Assembly (NCBI GenBank): GCA_018388625.1
Contig: CP074402.1
Span: forward strand, 4,216,001-4,280,000
Direction: 5' to 3'
Source of the DNA: Nocardiopsis eucommiae
Lineage (GTDB): Bacteria > Actinomycetota > Actinomycetes > Streptosporangiales > Streptosporangiaceae
DNA: 64,000 nt
The notes under the pieces were generated by a model. The model saw only the letters and a program-made list of their open reading frames with translations, was not told where the DNA came from and made no database searches. This document shows, piece by piece, positions 31,961-41,160 of this stretch (position 1 is the stretch's first letter; each line of letters starts with the position of its first letter). The translations under genes were made by a program, and so were the position numbers.

Positions 31961-32178
31961 GTTAATTTAGCTGACAACCTCACAGGAGGTCACGTCCCGG
32001 CAGGTCCGAGGCTGTATTCGGGCCACCGGTACCCGCGCCGGCGGGGCGGCCACAACCAGTGCTGTCCCAGCACACCCCCATAAGAGACGTCGAGGCGCCC
32101 GGGTCCGTTCATGATCCCAGGTCGTTTCGAGCACAGGCGCCGAGCCCCGGCGTGACGTGCGAAGGGAGATACGTTCAC

Positions 32179-33456
32179 ATGAGGTTCCCCAAGATCGCTC
32201 TGGCCTCGGCCGTGGTGATGCTCGCGGCCGCCTGCGGCGGTGGCGACGACAGTTCTTCCGGCGAGAATCCTGATTCCCTGACCGTGTGGGTCATGGGCAC
32301 CTCCCAGGACGACCTGGTCGCGTACTTCGACGAAGCCGAGACCCGCTTCCAGGAGCAGTACCCGGACACCGCCGTCAACGTCGAGTTCATCCCGTGGGGT
32401 GACGCCCAGGAGTCGATCACCAACGCCATCGCGGGCGGCGACGCTCCCGACGTCCTCGAGGTCGGCAACGACCAGGTCTCCAGCTGGGCCTCCCAGGGCG
32501 CGCTGCTCGACATCGGCGACCACGTCGGCGAGTGGGCCCCCGCCGCCGACATGGACCAGGAAGCCCTGGAGTACGGCACGTACAACGGCGTCCAGTACGG
32601 CGTCCCGTGGTTCTCCGGCGTGCGCACCCTCTACTACCGCGCCGACTGGCTCCAGGAGATCGGCCACGAGCCGCCCGCGACCTGGGACGAGCTCATCGAG
32701 GTCTCCGAGGCTATCGAGGAGGAGTACGGCGTCCCCGGTTTCGCCGCGCCCACCGACTTCACCAACGGCATCGCCAGCTTCATCTGGGGCAACGGCGGCG
32801 AGATCGCCGTCCAGGACGGCGAGGAGTGGACGGGTCGGCTCACCGACCCCGAGACCGTCGAGGCCGTGGAGTTCTACGCCGGGCTCACCCAGGACGGCAT
32901 CTCCCCGCAGAGCTACGTCGGTGAGACCGAGCTGGTCGCCCTGGCCGACATCGCCAACAGCCAGCTCGGCATGTACATCGACGGCGGCTGGGCCCTGGGC
33001 TCCATCGAGGAGCAGGCCGAGGACCCGGAGGTCCTGGAGAACATCGCCTCCGCCCCGATCCCCGGCGCCGAGGGCAACGCCCCGGTCTTCGCCGGTGGTT
33101 CGGCCCTGACCGTCTTCGGTCTCACCTCGTACCCGGACCAGGCCTTCGACCTGCTCGGCGTCCTGGGCGACCAGGAGGGCGGCAAGGCCTACGCCGACGT
33201 CGCGGGCTTCTTCCCGGCCTACCCGGAGCTGCTCCAGGCGGACGAGTACCAGAACGACCCCGCCCGCGCCGCCGCGGCCACGAGCATGCAGAACACGCGC
33301 TTCTTCCCCAGCACCCCGCGCTGGAACGCCGCCGACCTGGACAACAAGATCCTGCCCGGCGCCGTGCTCGACATCGTGCGGGGCGGCGACCCCGAAGAGG
33401 TCATGGAAGGCGCCAACGAGCAGCTGACCACCATCCTCAACGAGCCGGTCGAGTAA
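32179..33456 (+). CDS. Sugar ABC transporter substrate-binding lipoprotein
   Basis: SBP_bac_1 family protein, 425 residues, intact, from ATG at 32179 after GAAGGGAG. The lipobox LAAAC lies near residue 19, followed by GGGDDSSSGEN. Family segments: LTVWVMGTSQDDL, GGDAPDVLEVGNDQV, GVQYGVPWFSGVRTLYYRAD, FAGGSALTVFGLTS. Binds a sugar for the permeases encoded next; the GH3 gene in the same operon suggests a beta-linked oligosaccharide, possibly amino sugars. Confidence 0.92.
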   Translation: MRFPKIALASAVVMLAAACGGGDDSSSGENPDSLTVWVMGTSQDDLVAYFDEAETRFQEQYPDTAVNVEFIPWGDAQESITNAIAGGDAPDVLEVGNDQVSSWASQGALLDIGDHVGEWAPAADMDQEALEYGTYNGVQYGVPWFSGVRTLYYRADWLQEIGHEPPATWDELIEVSEAIEEEYGVPGFAAPTDFTNGIASFIWGNGGEIAVQDGEEWTGRLTDPETVEAVEFYAGLTQDGISPQSYVGETELVALADIANSQLGMYIDGGWALGSIEEQAEDPEVLENIASAPIPGAEGNAPVFAGGSALTVFGLTSYPDQAFDLLGVLGDQEGGKAYADVAGFFPAYPELLQADEYQNDPARAAAATSMQNTRFFPSTPRWNAADLDNKILPGAVLDIVRGGDPEEVMEGANEQLTTILNEPVE

Positions 33457-33485
33457 GAGCCCGTCCCTTCTGAGCACAGCCGTGA

Positions 33486-33512
33486 GGGCGGGCGCGGACC
33501 CCGCGCCCGCCC
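33486..33512 (+). terminator. Hairpin between binding protein and permease genes
   Basis: GGGCGGGCGCGG (33486-33497) pairs over 12 bases with CCGCGCCCGCCC (33501-33512) around a 3-base loop. Same arrangement as gluB-gluC: probably keeps binding-protein message in excess of permease message. Confidence 0.7.
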
Positions 33513-33545
33513 CTTCCGGTCGAACCCGCCCTGATTGAGAAGCCC

Positions 33546-34525
33546 ATGCCGAGAACCGTCGACAAAGCGTCAGCCGAACCGGACGGCGCCGTGGGTCAGG
33601 CCCCCGCCCGAGCCAGGCGGCCCAAGCCGATCCCGTACCTGCTCATCATCCCGTCGGTGATCCTGCTGGCGGTCGTCCTGCTCTGGCCGATCGTCCAGAT
33701 GGTCTGGTACTCGTTCACGAGTTTCACCACCCGCAACCTGATGCCCAACCAGCCGGGTCCGGAGTGGAACGACTTCGCTCACTACCAGAGCCTGCTCACC
33801 GACCCCGCCTTCTGGTCGATCCTGCGCAACACGGTCGTCGTCTGCGTCCTCATGGTGGGCATCACCATGGTGCTCGGAACGCTGATCGGCATCCTGCTGC
33901 ACAAGCTGCCCAAGTGGTTCTCCACCTTCGTGGCCATCGGCATGATGCTGGCCTGGTCGACGCCGGCCCTGAGCGCCTCCCTGGTGTTCCGGTGGCTGTT
34001 CCTGCCCGAGCGCGGCCTCGTCAACGTCGTCCTCGACCGTCTGCCGAACTGGCTCGTCGGTGACGGATGGCTCCAGTACAACTGGTTCCTCGAACCGCTG
34101 TCGCTGTTCAGCATCCTCATCATGGTGATCGTCTGGCAGTCGTTCCCGTTCGTCGCGGTGTCGGTGCTCGCCGGTCTCAAGAGCATCCCGTCCGAGCTGT
34201 ACGAGGCGGCCCGGATGGACGGCGCCAACGCCTGGAAGTCGTTCTGGAACGTCACCTTCCCGATGCTGCGTCCGCTGTTCGCGCTCCTGCTGGTCCTCCA
34301 GATCATCTGGGACCTGCGCGTGTTCACCCAGCTGTACATCCTGGCGAACAGCTTCCAGAACAAGGACGTCTACCTGCTCTCCTACTACATCTACCAGCAG
34401 GGGTTCAGCGCCAGCCCGGCCAACTACGGCATGGGTTCGGCCATCGCGGTGGTCATGACCGTCATGATCCTCGCCGTCACCGCGTACTACCTGCGCATCA
34501 TGATCCGCCAGGGGAGACCCGATGA
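33546..34525 (+). CDS. Sugar ABC transporter permease, MalF/UgpA type (one apparent frameshift)
   Basis: Six-helix inner-membrane permease, about 326 residues. ATG at 33546. First helix PYLLIIPSVILLAVVLLWPI, EAA loop EAARMDGANAWKSFWNVTFP. As given, the frame runs past malG's start to 34583 with a meaningless Arg-rich end. One more G at 34511-34514 instead gives MIRQGETR and a TGA at 34523-34525 that overlaps the next ATG (ATGA), the usual arrangement. Confidence 0.9.
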
Positions 34526-35489
34526 CCGCCGTCGACAAGACCGCTCGTCCCGCGACCGCCGCTCCCGGCTCCACGTCGGGTGATTCCGGCGGCACCGGGA
34601 CCCCGCGACGCGTCCACCGCCGCAGCCCGCTGCGCCGCCTGCGCGACCTCCCCTGTACCTGGCCGGGATCGCCGTCTTCCTGTTCTCGGTCTTCCCCGTC
34701 TACTGGATGGTCTCGACGGCCTTCAAGCCGACCGGCGAGATCTTCACCCGGGACCAGCGGCTGTTCCCCCAGGCGCCCACGCTGGAACACTTCGACCGGG
34801 TGATCAACGGCCAGCTCATCCCCGGGGTGAACTTCGGGACCTTCCTCGCCAACAGTCTCCTGGTCACCCTCGGCGCCGTGGCCATGGGAGCCCTGTTCTC
34901 CCTGCTGGCGGCGGTGGCCGTCGCCAGGTTCCGGTTCAAGCTCCGCTCCGCCTTCATCATGCTGCTCATCGTCATCCAGATGGTGCCGATGGAAGCGATG
35001 ATCATCTCGATCTTCATCAACTTCCGGTCGCTCTCGGAGGCCACCGGGGTGCAGCTGCTCGGCAACCTCTCCGGCCTGCTGATCGTCTACACCGCCGTGT
35101 CGCTGCCGATCACCATCCTGATGCTCCGCGGCTTCGTCGCCGCGGTCCCCAAGGAGCTGGAGGAGGCCGCGGCCATCGACGGCGCCAGCGGCTGGACCAT
35201 CTTCTGGCGCATCCTGATGCCGCTCGTCGCACCCGGCCTGGTGGCGGCCAGCATCTTCGCGTTCATCACGGCGTGGAACGAGTTCATCGTCGCCCTGACC
35301 TTCCTCGGCCGGAGCACGGACAACTACACGCTGCCGCTGACCCTCTCCTACTACTTCGGCCGCTTCGGCACGGAGTGGGGTCCGATCATGGCCGCCTCGA
35401 CCCTGCTGACCATCCCGGTGATGATCTTCTTCCTCTTCGTCCAGCGCCGCATGGTCTCCGGCCTGACCATGGGGGCCGTCAAGGGCTGA
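34522..35489 (+). CDS. Sugar ABC transporter permease, MalG/UgpE type (one apparent frameshift)
   Basis: About 322 residues from ATG at 34522. A Pro/Arg-rich N-terminus leads into the first helix YLAGIAVFLFSVFPVYWMV. EAA loop EAAAIDGASGWTIFWRILMP; final helices ITAWNEFIVALTFLG and IPVMIFFLFVQRRMVSG. One base is missing at the C run 34650-34653. Like many such systems, no dedicated ATPase gene is in the operon; a shared MsiK-type ATPase is likely (inference). Confidence 0.9.
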
Positions 35490-35579
35490 CCGCCCGACAC
35501 GACCGACCGTCACACCACACCATCCCCGCCACGCGTCTGCCCTCCCCTGGGCACCCTTGCTCACCGAACGGAGTTCGTC

Positions 35580-37049
35580 ATGCCGCACGACCCGACACTG
35601 GAGCGTCTGGCCAACGCCACGCTGCTGGTGCCCTTCGAGTCCCTCCAGGCCCCCCGATGGATCTTGGACGGGCTGGCGGACGGGATCTCCGGCGTCTGTC
35701 TCTTCCACAACAACCTGGAGAGCCCCGAGCAGGTCACCGCGCTCAACGCGAGCCTGTGCGAGGCCACGGACACGCCGTTGATCTCCCTGGACGAGGAGGG
35801 CGGCGACGTCACCCGTATCGGCCAGGCCCGGGGCAGTGACTACCCCGGCAACGCCGCCCTGGGCGCGGTGGACGACCCCGACCTCACCCGGGCCACCCTG
35901 CGCGCGCTCGGCCACCAGCTGTCCGGTCTGGGCTTCAACCTGGACCTGGCCCCCTCCGTGGACGTCAACGTCGCGGACGACAACCCGGTGATCGGCACCC
36001 GTTCCTTCGGAGCCGACGCCGAGCTGGTCGCCCGACACGCCGCCGCCTCCGTTCGTGGCCTCCAGGAGGCCGGAGTGGCCGCGTGCGCCAAGCACTTCCC
36101 CGGCCACGGCGCCACCTCCCAGGACTCGCACCACACCCTGCCCCGTGTGGAGGCCGACGCGGACCTGCTGCACCGGCGTGAACTGCTGCCCTTCCGGGCG
36201 GCCATCGACGCCGGGGTCCGATCCATCCTGACCGCGCACATCGAGCTGCCCGGTCTGGGCGGCGGCGACGGCCCGGCCACGCTCAACCAGGCGCTGCTCA
36301 ACGAACTGCTGCGCGGCGAGCTCGGGTTCGACGGGGTCGTGGTGAGCGACGCCATGGACATGCGCGGGGTCAGCGGTGAGATCGGCATCCCCGAGGCCAG
36401 CGTGCTCGCGGTGGCCGCCGGGTGCGACCTGCTGTGCCTGGGCCGGTTCGTCTACGCGGACCAGGTCGCCCAGGTCCGCACGGCACTGGTCGAGGCCGTC
36501 CGGGAGGGCCGCCTGGCCGGTGAGCGGCTGGAGGAGGCGGCCGACCGCAACGCCCGGCTGCGTCAGTGGATCAGGGACTCCGCCGAGGGCCGCGCGGACG
36601 CGGAGGACAACGAGCGGGTCGGCCTGACCGGCGCCCGCCGCGCCGTCCGCGTGGACGGGGACCTCCCGCCGCTGGAGAACCCGTACGTGGTCGAGGTGGA
36701 CGCCCCCGCCGGGGTGGCCGTCGGCGACGTGCCGTGGGGCCTGGGCCCCTGGTTCAGCGACACCGTCCGGGTCTCCCCGGAGACCGACGACCCCACCGCC
36801 GTGCTGACCGCCGCCTCCGGCCGCGACCTGGTCGTCGTGGTGCGCGACGCGCACCGGTACCCGACCGCCCAGGCGTTCGTGAACGCCCTGATCAGCGCCT
36901 ACCCGAAGGCCGTGGTCGTCGAGATGGGCCTGCCCATCTGGCGGCCCGACTGCGGGGCCTATGTGAGCACCTACGGCGCCGCGCACGTCAACGGGCTCAG
37001 CGCCGCCGAGCTCCTGGGCTCCACGGGCGCGCTGGAGGCCGCGCGGTAG
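35580..37049 (+). CDS. Glycoside hydrolase family 3 (beta-N-acetylhexosaminidase-like)
   Basis: 489 residues, intact, ATG at 35580 after GGAG. The NagZ-type segment KHFPGHGATSQDSHHTLP near residue 178 carries the His-Asp general acid pair of bacterial beta-N-acetylglucosaminidases, and VVSDAMDMRGV near 256 the nucleophile Asp. No signal peptide is seen, so it acts in the cytoplasm on imported sugar. Linked to the binding protein and permease genes; a role in chitin or cell-wall amino-sugar recycling is likely but not proven. C-terminal 120 residues are a GH3 C-domain-like extension. Confidence 0.88.
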   Translation: MPHDPTLERLANATLLVPFESLQAPRWILDGLADGISGVCLFHNNLESPEQVTALNASLCEATDTPLISLDEEGGDVTRIGQARGSDYPGNAALGAVDDPDLTRATLRALGHQLSGLGFNLDLAPSVDVNVADDNPVIGTRSFGADAELVARHAAASVRGLQEAGVAACAKHFPGHGATSQDSHHTLPRVEADADLLHRRELLPFRAAIDAGVRSILTAHIELPGLGGGDGPATLNQALLNELLRGELGFDGVVVSDAMDMRGVSGEIGIPEASVLAVAAGCDLLCLGRFVYADQVAQVRTALVEAVREGRLAGERLEEAADRNARLRQWIRDSAEGRADAEDNERVGLTGARRAVRVDGDLPPLENPYVVEVDAPAGVAVGDVPWGLGPWFSDTVRVSPETDDPTAVLTAASGRDLVVVVRDAHRYPTAQAFVNALISAYPKAVVVEMGLPIWRPDCGAYVSTYGAAHVNGLSAAELLGSTGALEAAR

Positions 37050-37103
37050 GCCGCCCGCCCCTCGACCCCTCCCAGGGCGTACCCACCCCGTACGCTCCGC
37101 CTC

Positions 37104-37140
37104 GGCCCGGTCCCCACCACTCCACCAGGGACCGGGCCGC
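37104..37140 (+). terminator. Terminator after the GH3 gene
   Basis: CGGCCCGGTCCC (37104-37115) pairs perfectly over 12 bases with GGGACCGGGCCG (37129-37140). Confidence 0.75.
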
Positions 37141-37281
37141 GGGTGTTCTCCGGTTCCGACACGAGGGGGACATCACCCATGTCCCCGAAAGTCGGTAGGA
37201 GAAGTACCCTTGGCGTGTAGCATCCCGGCCGCTGGCAACACTCGTCGGCGCCCGGTGCCCCATTCGCCCTTCTAACCACGG

Positions 37282-37293
37282 CATAATCACAGC
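37282..37293 (+). promoter_or_regulatory. -10 element of a leaderless Rrf2 gene
   Basis: CATAAT at 37282-37287 (five of six matches to TATAAT) ends 6 bases before the ATG at 37294, and no ribosome site is present, so the message is probably leaderless. No clear -35 is seen, suggesting an activator or extended contact. Confidence 0.5.
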
Positions 37294-37758
37294 ATGCGCC
37301 TTTCAGCCCGGGTCGACTACGCGCTTCGCGCGGCCGCAGAGCTCGCTGTCGCCAGCGACGGTCCGGTGACGGCCGAGCAGCTCGCACGCGCGCAGGCCAT
37401 CCCCGGAAAATTCCTAGAGAACATCCTCACCCAGCTACGCCGTGCCGGTCTGGTACGCAGCCAACGGGGTCCCGTCGGCGGTTACTGGCTGGCCCGACCA
37501 GCGGCGGAGATCTCCCTCGCCGACATCATCCGAGCGGTCGACGGACCGCTCGCCAACGTGCGCGGGGAACGCCCCGAGCACGTCGACTACGACGGGGCCG
37601 CCCGCAGCCTGCAACAGGTGTGGATCGCCCTGCGCGCCAGTGAGCGCTCCATCCTGGAGGGGGTCAACCTCCAGCACCTCGTCACCAACGAACTCCCCGA
37701 ACAGGTGCGCGTGCTGGCCGAGGACCCCGAGTCCTGGGTCAACCACACCCACCGCTGA
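37294..37758 (+). CDS. Rrf2 family transcriptional regulator without cysteines
   Basis: 154 residues, intact. Begins MRLSARVDYALRAAAELAVA; winged helix with IPGKFLENILTQLRRAGLVRSQRGPVGGYWLA, the Rrf2 signature. Unlike IscR, NsrR and RirA the protein contains no cysteine at all, so the usual three-Cys iron-sulfur site is absent. It resembles actinobacterial Rrf2 proteins often annotated near cysteine or sulfite metabolism, but no such genes are adjacent. Monocistronic between two terminators. Confidence 0.9.
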   Translation: MRLSARVDYALRAAAELAVASDGPVTAEQLARAQAIPGKFLENILTQLRRAGLVRSQRGPVGGYWLARPAAEISLADIIRAVDGPLANVRGERPEHVDYDGAARSLQQVWIALRASERSILEGVNLQHLVTNELPEQVRVLAEDPESWVNHTHR

Positions 37759-37762
37759 ACGG

Positions 37763-37826
37763 ACGCCCCTCCGGGGCGCCGCCCAGAACGCCGGAAGCCG
37801 GTCACCCCGAGGGGTGACCGGCTTCC
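37763..37826. terminator. Double terminator between rrf2 and clgR
   Basis: A small hairpin CGCCCC/GGGGCG (37764-37778) is followed by a perfect 16-base stem, GGAAGCCGGTCACCCC (37793-37808) with GGGGTGACCGGCTTCC (37811-37826). Lies between convergent genes and can serve both. Confidence 0.85.
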
Positions 37827-37877
37827 TGAGTGCGGACTCGTACGGTCCGCGCTGACGAGTGCGGGTGGGACCTGGTG

Positions 37878-38234
37878 TCACACACCGGCCATGTCCGCGA
37901 CCTGCGGAACGCGATCCGGGACGGGCGCGATGCCGAGGTCCTGCGCGGGAACGGGGTCGGTCGTGACCGCGTCGCCCAGCAGTGCGGCCTCCTGGAGCTC
38001 GGCCAGTGCCAGCTGGTCGGAGACCTCCCTGAGGACCTGCGAGAGCGGAACCCCGAGGGCCCCACAGATCGAGGAGAGCAGTTCGGAGGACGCTTCCTTC
38101 TGTCCCCGCTCGACCTCGGACAGGTATCCGAGGGAGACCCGTGCATCGGCCGACACCTCGCGGAGGGTGCGACCCTGGCGCTGGCGCAGCCGCCTGAGCA
38201 CGTCACCAAGTAGGTGACGAAGCAGGACCATCAT
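37878..38234 (-). CDS. clgR: XRE family regulator ClgR
   Basis: 118 residues from ATG at 38234 after GGGAGGGAG (a second ATG follows immediately at 38231). HTH core about residues 13-70: [20 protein letters not shown], then [20 protein letters not shown], nearly identical to ClgR of Streptomyces and mycobacteria, which activates clp protease genes and other stress functions. Located beside cinA-pgsA as in M. tuberculosis. The C-terminal tail is Pro/Val-rich. The protein ends before the convergent terminator. Confidence 0.9.
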   Translation of the reverse strand: MMVLLRHLLGDVLRRLRQRQGRTLREVSADARVSLGYLSEVERGQKEASSELLSSICGALGVPLSQVLREVSDQLALAELQEAALLGDAVTTDPVPAQDLGIAPVPDRVPQVADMAGV

Positions 38235-38392
38235 TCGCGCTCCCTCCCACCGGTAACGACCTTCATATACAACACCGTACCTGCCCCACGCCCGATTCGG
38301 GCACCTCTTGCCGTCCTGTTCGCTGGAGGGGGAACCGTGCCCGGGGGTGGTTTTGTTCCCTCACCCCGGGGGAGGCGGACCAGCCGGAGGGA

Positions 38393-38924
38393 TCAGGCCC
38401 GGGTGTTTCCCGCCACGTCCCCGCGAACGGCGGCCCCCAGGAGCCTCAGCGCACCCGTGACCGTGTCAAGGCGGATACCCGAACGATCCCCGGTGAAACT
38501 GAACCGGACGACCCGGGTGTGTGACTCCGGTCCCGCGACCGCCGCGTAGACGGTGCCGACGGGCCGCCCGTCCTGCGGTTCGGGCCCGGCCACGCCGGTG
38601 ACGGCGACCCCGAAGTCGGCTCCGGTGAGTCGGCGCGCCCCGCACGCCATGTGGACGGCGACGTCCGGGTGGACGGCGCCGTGCTCGGCGAGCAGTGCCT
38701 CGGGGACCCCGAGGACGGAGGCCTTGGTGTCCGTGGCGTAGGTGACGGCCCCGCCCCGGTAGGTGGCGGAGGCGCCGGGGACCGCGGTGAGGTGGGCGCC
38801 GATCAGACCGCCGGTGAGGGACTCGGCGGTGGCGGCGGTGGACCCGGCCTCCAGGAGGGCGCGGTGGGCGGCCTGCGCGGCCTCCAGCGCCTCCCCCGAT
38901 CCGGGTGTCCCCCGCTCCGTCCAC
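38393..38924 (-). CDS. CinA-family NMN amidohydrolase domain protein (two apparent frameshifts near the start)
   Basis: Single CinA C-terminal (PncC-like) domain, which deamidates nicotinamide mononucleotide in characterised homologues. The conserved frame contains AATAESLTGGLIGAHLT, GGAVTYATDTKASVLGV, GADFGVAVTGVAGPEPQDG and PVGTVYAAV. The only plausible start is GTG at 38924, 4 bases after pgsA; it connects to the conserved frame if one base is restored in each of the C runs 38909-38913 and 38893-38897, giving about 177 residues. The start is therefore less certain than the domain. Confidence 0.8.
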
Positions 38925-38928
38925 GGCC

Positions 38929-39538
38929 CTACTGCTTCCCGCCGTCGGCGCCCCTGGCCCGCACGAGGCGGACGGCGTCGACCACGTAGGTCAGACCGGT
39001 CCAGAGGGTGACGGCCAGCGCCGCCGCCATGACCCCGTGCGCGATCCAGATGAACACGCTGGTGAAGGGCAGCAGCCCCAACGGGAACAGGTAGATGCTG
39101 ATCGCCACGATCTGGAGGACGGTCTTGAGCTTGCCGCCGCTGCTGGCGGGCATGACGCCGTAGCGCAGCACCGCGAAGCGCAGGGCGGTGATCCCCACTC
39201 GCGCAGCAGGATCGCGATGGTGACCCACCACCACAGGTCTCCCTGGACGGAGAGCACGATCAGCGCGGCGCCGGTCAGCGCCTTGTCCGCGATGGGGTCC
39301 GCGATCTTGCCGAAGTCCGTGACCAGGTTCCGACGGCGGGCCAGCTCACCGTCCACCCGGTCCGTGATGGCGGCGATCACGAAGACGGAGAACGCGGCGA
39401 GCTGCCAGCCGAGCCCGTCCAGGAACATGAACCAGACGAAGACCGGCACCATGACCAGGCGGCTCATCGTGAGGATGTTCGCGATGTTCCACAGCGGAGC
39501 TTGGGGGCGGGCGAGGCCGCGGGGTCGTGGGTGCTCAT
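38929..39538 (-). CDS. pgsA: CDP-diacylglycerol-glycerol-3-phosphate phosphatidyltransferase (two apparent frameshifts)
   Basis: Makes phosphatidylglycerophosphate, the precursor of phosphatidylglycerol and cardiolipin. About 203 residues from ATG at 39538, overlapping the rimO stop (ATGA). [20 protein letters not shown], then the CDP-alcohol transferase motif spread through [18 protein letters not shown] and [13 protein letters not shown]. Bases are missing near 39496-39497 and at the C run 39193-39196 ([18 protein letters not shown]). Membrane protein with several helices; essential in actinobacteria. Confidence 0.9.
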
Positions 39539-40968
39539 CTGTCGGCGGCTTCCCCGTCCTGCTCAGCGACGAGGTCGGCCCCCATCGACTGGATGACGGT
39601 GGCGCGCACGAGGTCACCGACGGCCAGACCCTCGCCGTACAGGATGGTGCTGCCGTCGACCTCGGGCGCCTGGTGCTCGGAGCGGCCCTCGTAGGCGCCG
39701 TCCTCCAGGACGGTCTCCACCAGGACGGTCACCTCGGTGCCGATCCGCTCCTCGGCCCGCTGGACCATGAGCTCCTCGGCCAGGCGGTTGAGGGTGTCCA
39801 CGCGCTCCTGGACGACCTCCTCGGGCACCTTGCCCTCGTGGGTCAGGGCCTCGGTGCCGTCCTCGTCGGAGTAGCCGAACACACCGATGGCGTCCAGGCG
39901 GGCCTCGCTGAGGAAGGCCACCAGCTCCTGGAACTCCTCCTCCGTCTCGCCGGGGAAGCCGACGATGAAGTTGGAGCGCGCACCGGCCTCCGGAGCGCCC
40001 TTGCGGGCGGTCTCCAGCAGCTCGAGGAAGCGCTCGCGGTCACCGAAGCGGCGCATGCGGCGCAGCAGCGGGCCGCTGGCGTGCTGGAAGGAGAGGTCGA
40101 AGTAGGGCACCACACCGGGGGTGTTGGTGAGCACGTCCACCAGCCCGGGGCGGACCTCGGCGGGCTGGAGGTAGCTGACCCGGACCCGCTCCAGGCCCTC
40201 GACAGCGGCCAGGCGCGGCAACAGCTTCTCCAGCGCGCGCACGTCGCCCAGGTCCTTGCCGTAGGACGTGGAGTTCTCGCTGACGAGGAAGACCTCGCGT
40301 ACGCCCTCGCTAGCCAGCCACTCGGCCTCGCGGACGATCTCGTCGGGCTGGCGGGAGATGTAGGCGCCCCGGAAGGCGGGGATGGCACAGAAGGTGCACC
40401 GTCTGTCGCAGCCGGAGGCGATCTTGAGGTTGGCGACGGGGCCGCCGGTCAGGCGACGGCGCGGGGTGGCCGCGCGGTAGGGAAGCTCGGTGCCCTCAGC
40501 GCCCTCGGAGTCGGTGAAGGCGGCGTGTCCGGGCACGTGGACCTGGGAGGCGTCGCGCTCGGCCGGGCTGATCGGCAGCAGGGTGCGGCGGTCGCGCGGG
40601 TCGTGCGGGGCCAGCTTGCGTCCGGCGACGACGTCGTCGAGCCGGTCGGTGATGGTGGCGTAGTCGTCGAACCCGATGACGTTGGCCTCGGGGAGGGCCT
40701 CGGCCAGCTCGGAGCCGTAGCGCTCGGCCATGCAGCCGGCGGCGATGACCTTGCCGCCGCCCTCGGCCGCCTCCAGCAGGGTCTCGATGGAGTCCTGTTT
40801 GGCGGCGTCGATGAACCCGCAGGTGTTGACGACGGTCACGTCGGCCTTGGTGTCGTCGTCGACGAGGTCCCAGCCGCCAGCGGCAAGGCGACCGGCGAGC
40901 TCTTCGGAGTCGACCTCGTTACGCGCACACCCCAGGGTGACGAGTGAGACAGTACGGCGCGATGACAT
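39535..40968 (-). CDS. rimO: Ribosomal protein S12 methylthiotransferase
   Basis: Radical-SAM enzyme that methylthiolates Asp of ribosomal protein S12. 477 residues, intact. ATG at 40968 ([20 protein letters not shown]) with GGAAG upstream; a 40-residue in-frame extension to 41088 is unconserved. N-terminal cysteines in [15 protein letters not shown] and [10 protein letters not shown]; radical-SAM motif [12 protein letters not shown] near residue 200; C-terminal TRAM domain ([16 protein letters not shown]). RimO is distinguished from MiaB, also in this window, by [10 protein letters not shown] and the CGFID motif. Confidence 0.94.
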   Translation of the reverse strand: MSSRRTVSLVTLGCARNEVDSEELAGRLAAGGWDLVDDDTKADVTVVNTCGFIDAAKQDSIETLLEAAEGGGKVIAAGCMAERYGSELAEALPEANVIGFDDYATITDRLDDVVAGRKLAPHDPRDRRTLLPISPAERDASQVHVPGHAAFTDSEGAEGTELPYRAATPRRRLTGGPVANLKIASGCDRRCTFCAIPAFRGAYISRQPDEIVREAEWLASEGVREVFLVSENSTSYGKDLGDVRALEKLLPRLAAVEGLERVRVSYLQPAEVRPGLVDVLTNTPGVVPYFDLSFQHASGPLLRRMRRFGDRERFLELLETARKGAPEAGARSNFIVGFPGETEEEFQELVAFLSEARLDAIGVFGYSDEDGTEALTHEGKVPEEVVQERVDTLNRLAEELMVQRAEERIGTEVTVLVETVLEDGAYEGRSEHQAPEVDGSTILYGEGLAVGDLVRATVIQSMGADLVAEQDGEAADR

Positions 40969-41160
40969 GGCTTCCAAGCGTGTGGGAGAGCTACGGGTGC
41001 AGCGGGCGCGGCGCGGCCGAAGGCCGGGGTACCGGTCGGGTCGTGCTCGCACGAAGGCGTCGATGGTCGCCGCCCGCAGCCCCCACACTACCGTGGTTGA
41101 CCTACCCGCCCGTACCCCGGCCTCGTCGCACGTGGTGCCGTGCCGCGCCGTGGGAACCCG

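Noticed and set aside
34526-34583. Arg-rich C-terminal extension of the MalF-type permease
   Set aside because: Restoring one G at 34511-34514 gives a stop overlapping the next start, as in related operons; the extension is out-of-frame malG sequence.
33570-36986. A 1138-codon open frame on the minus strand, opposite the permease and GH3 genes
   Set aside because: It is rich in Gly/Asp/His/Val with no family motifs, and lies antisense to three recognised genes. In DNA this GC-rich, antisense frames stay open by chance.
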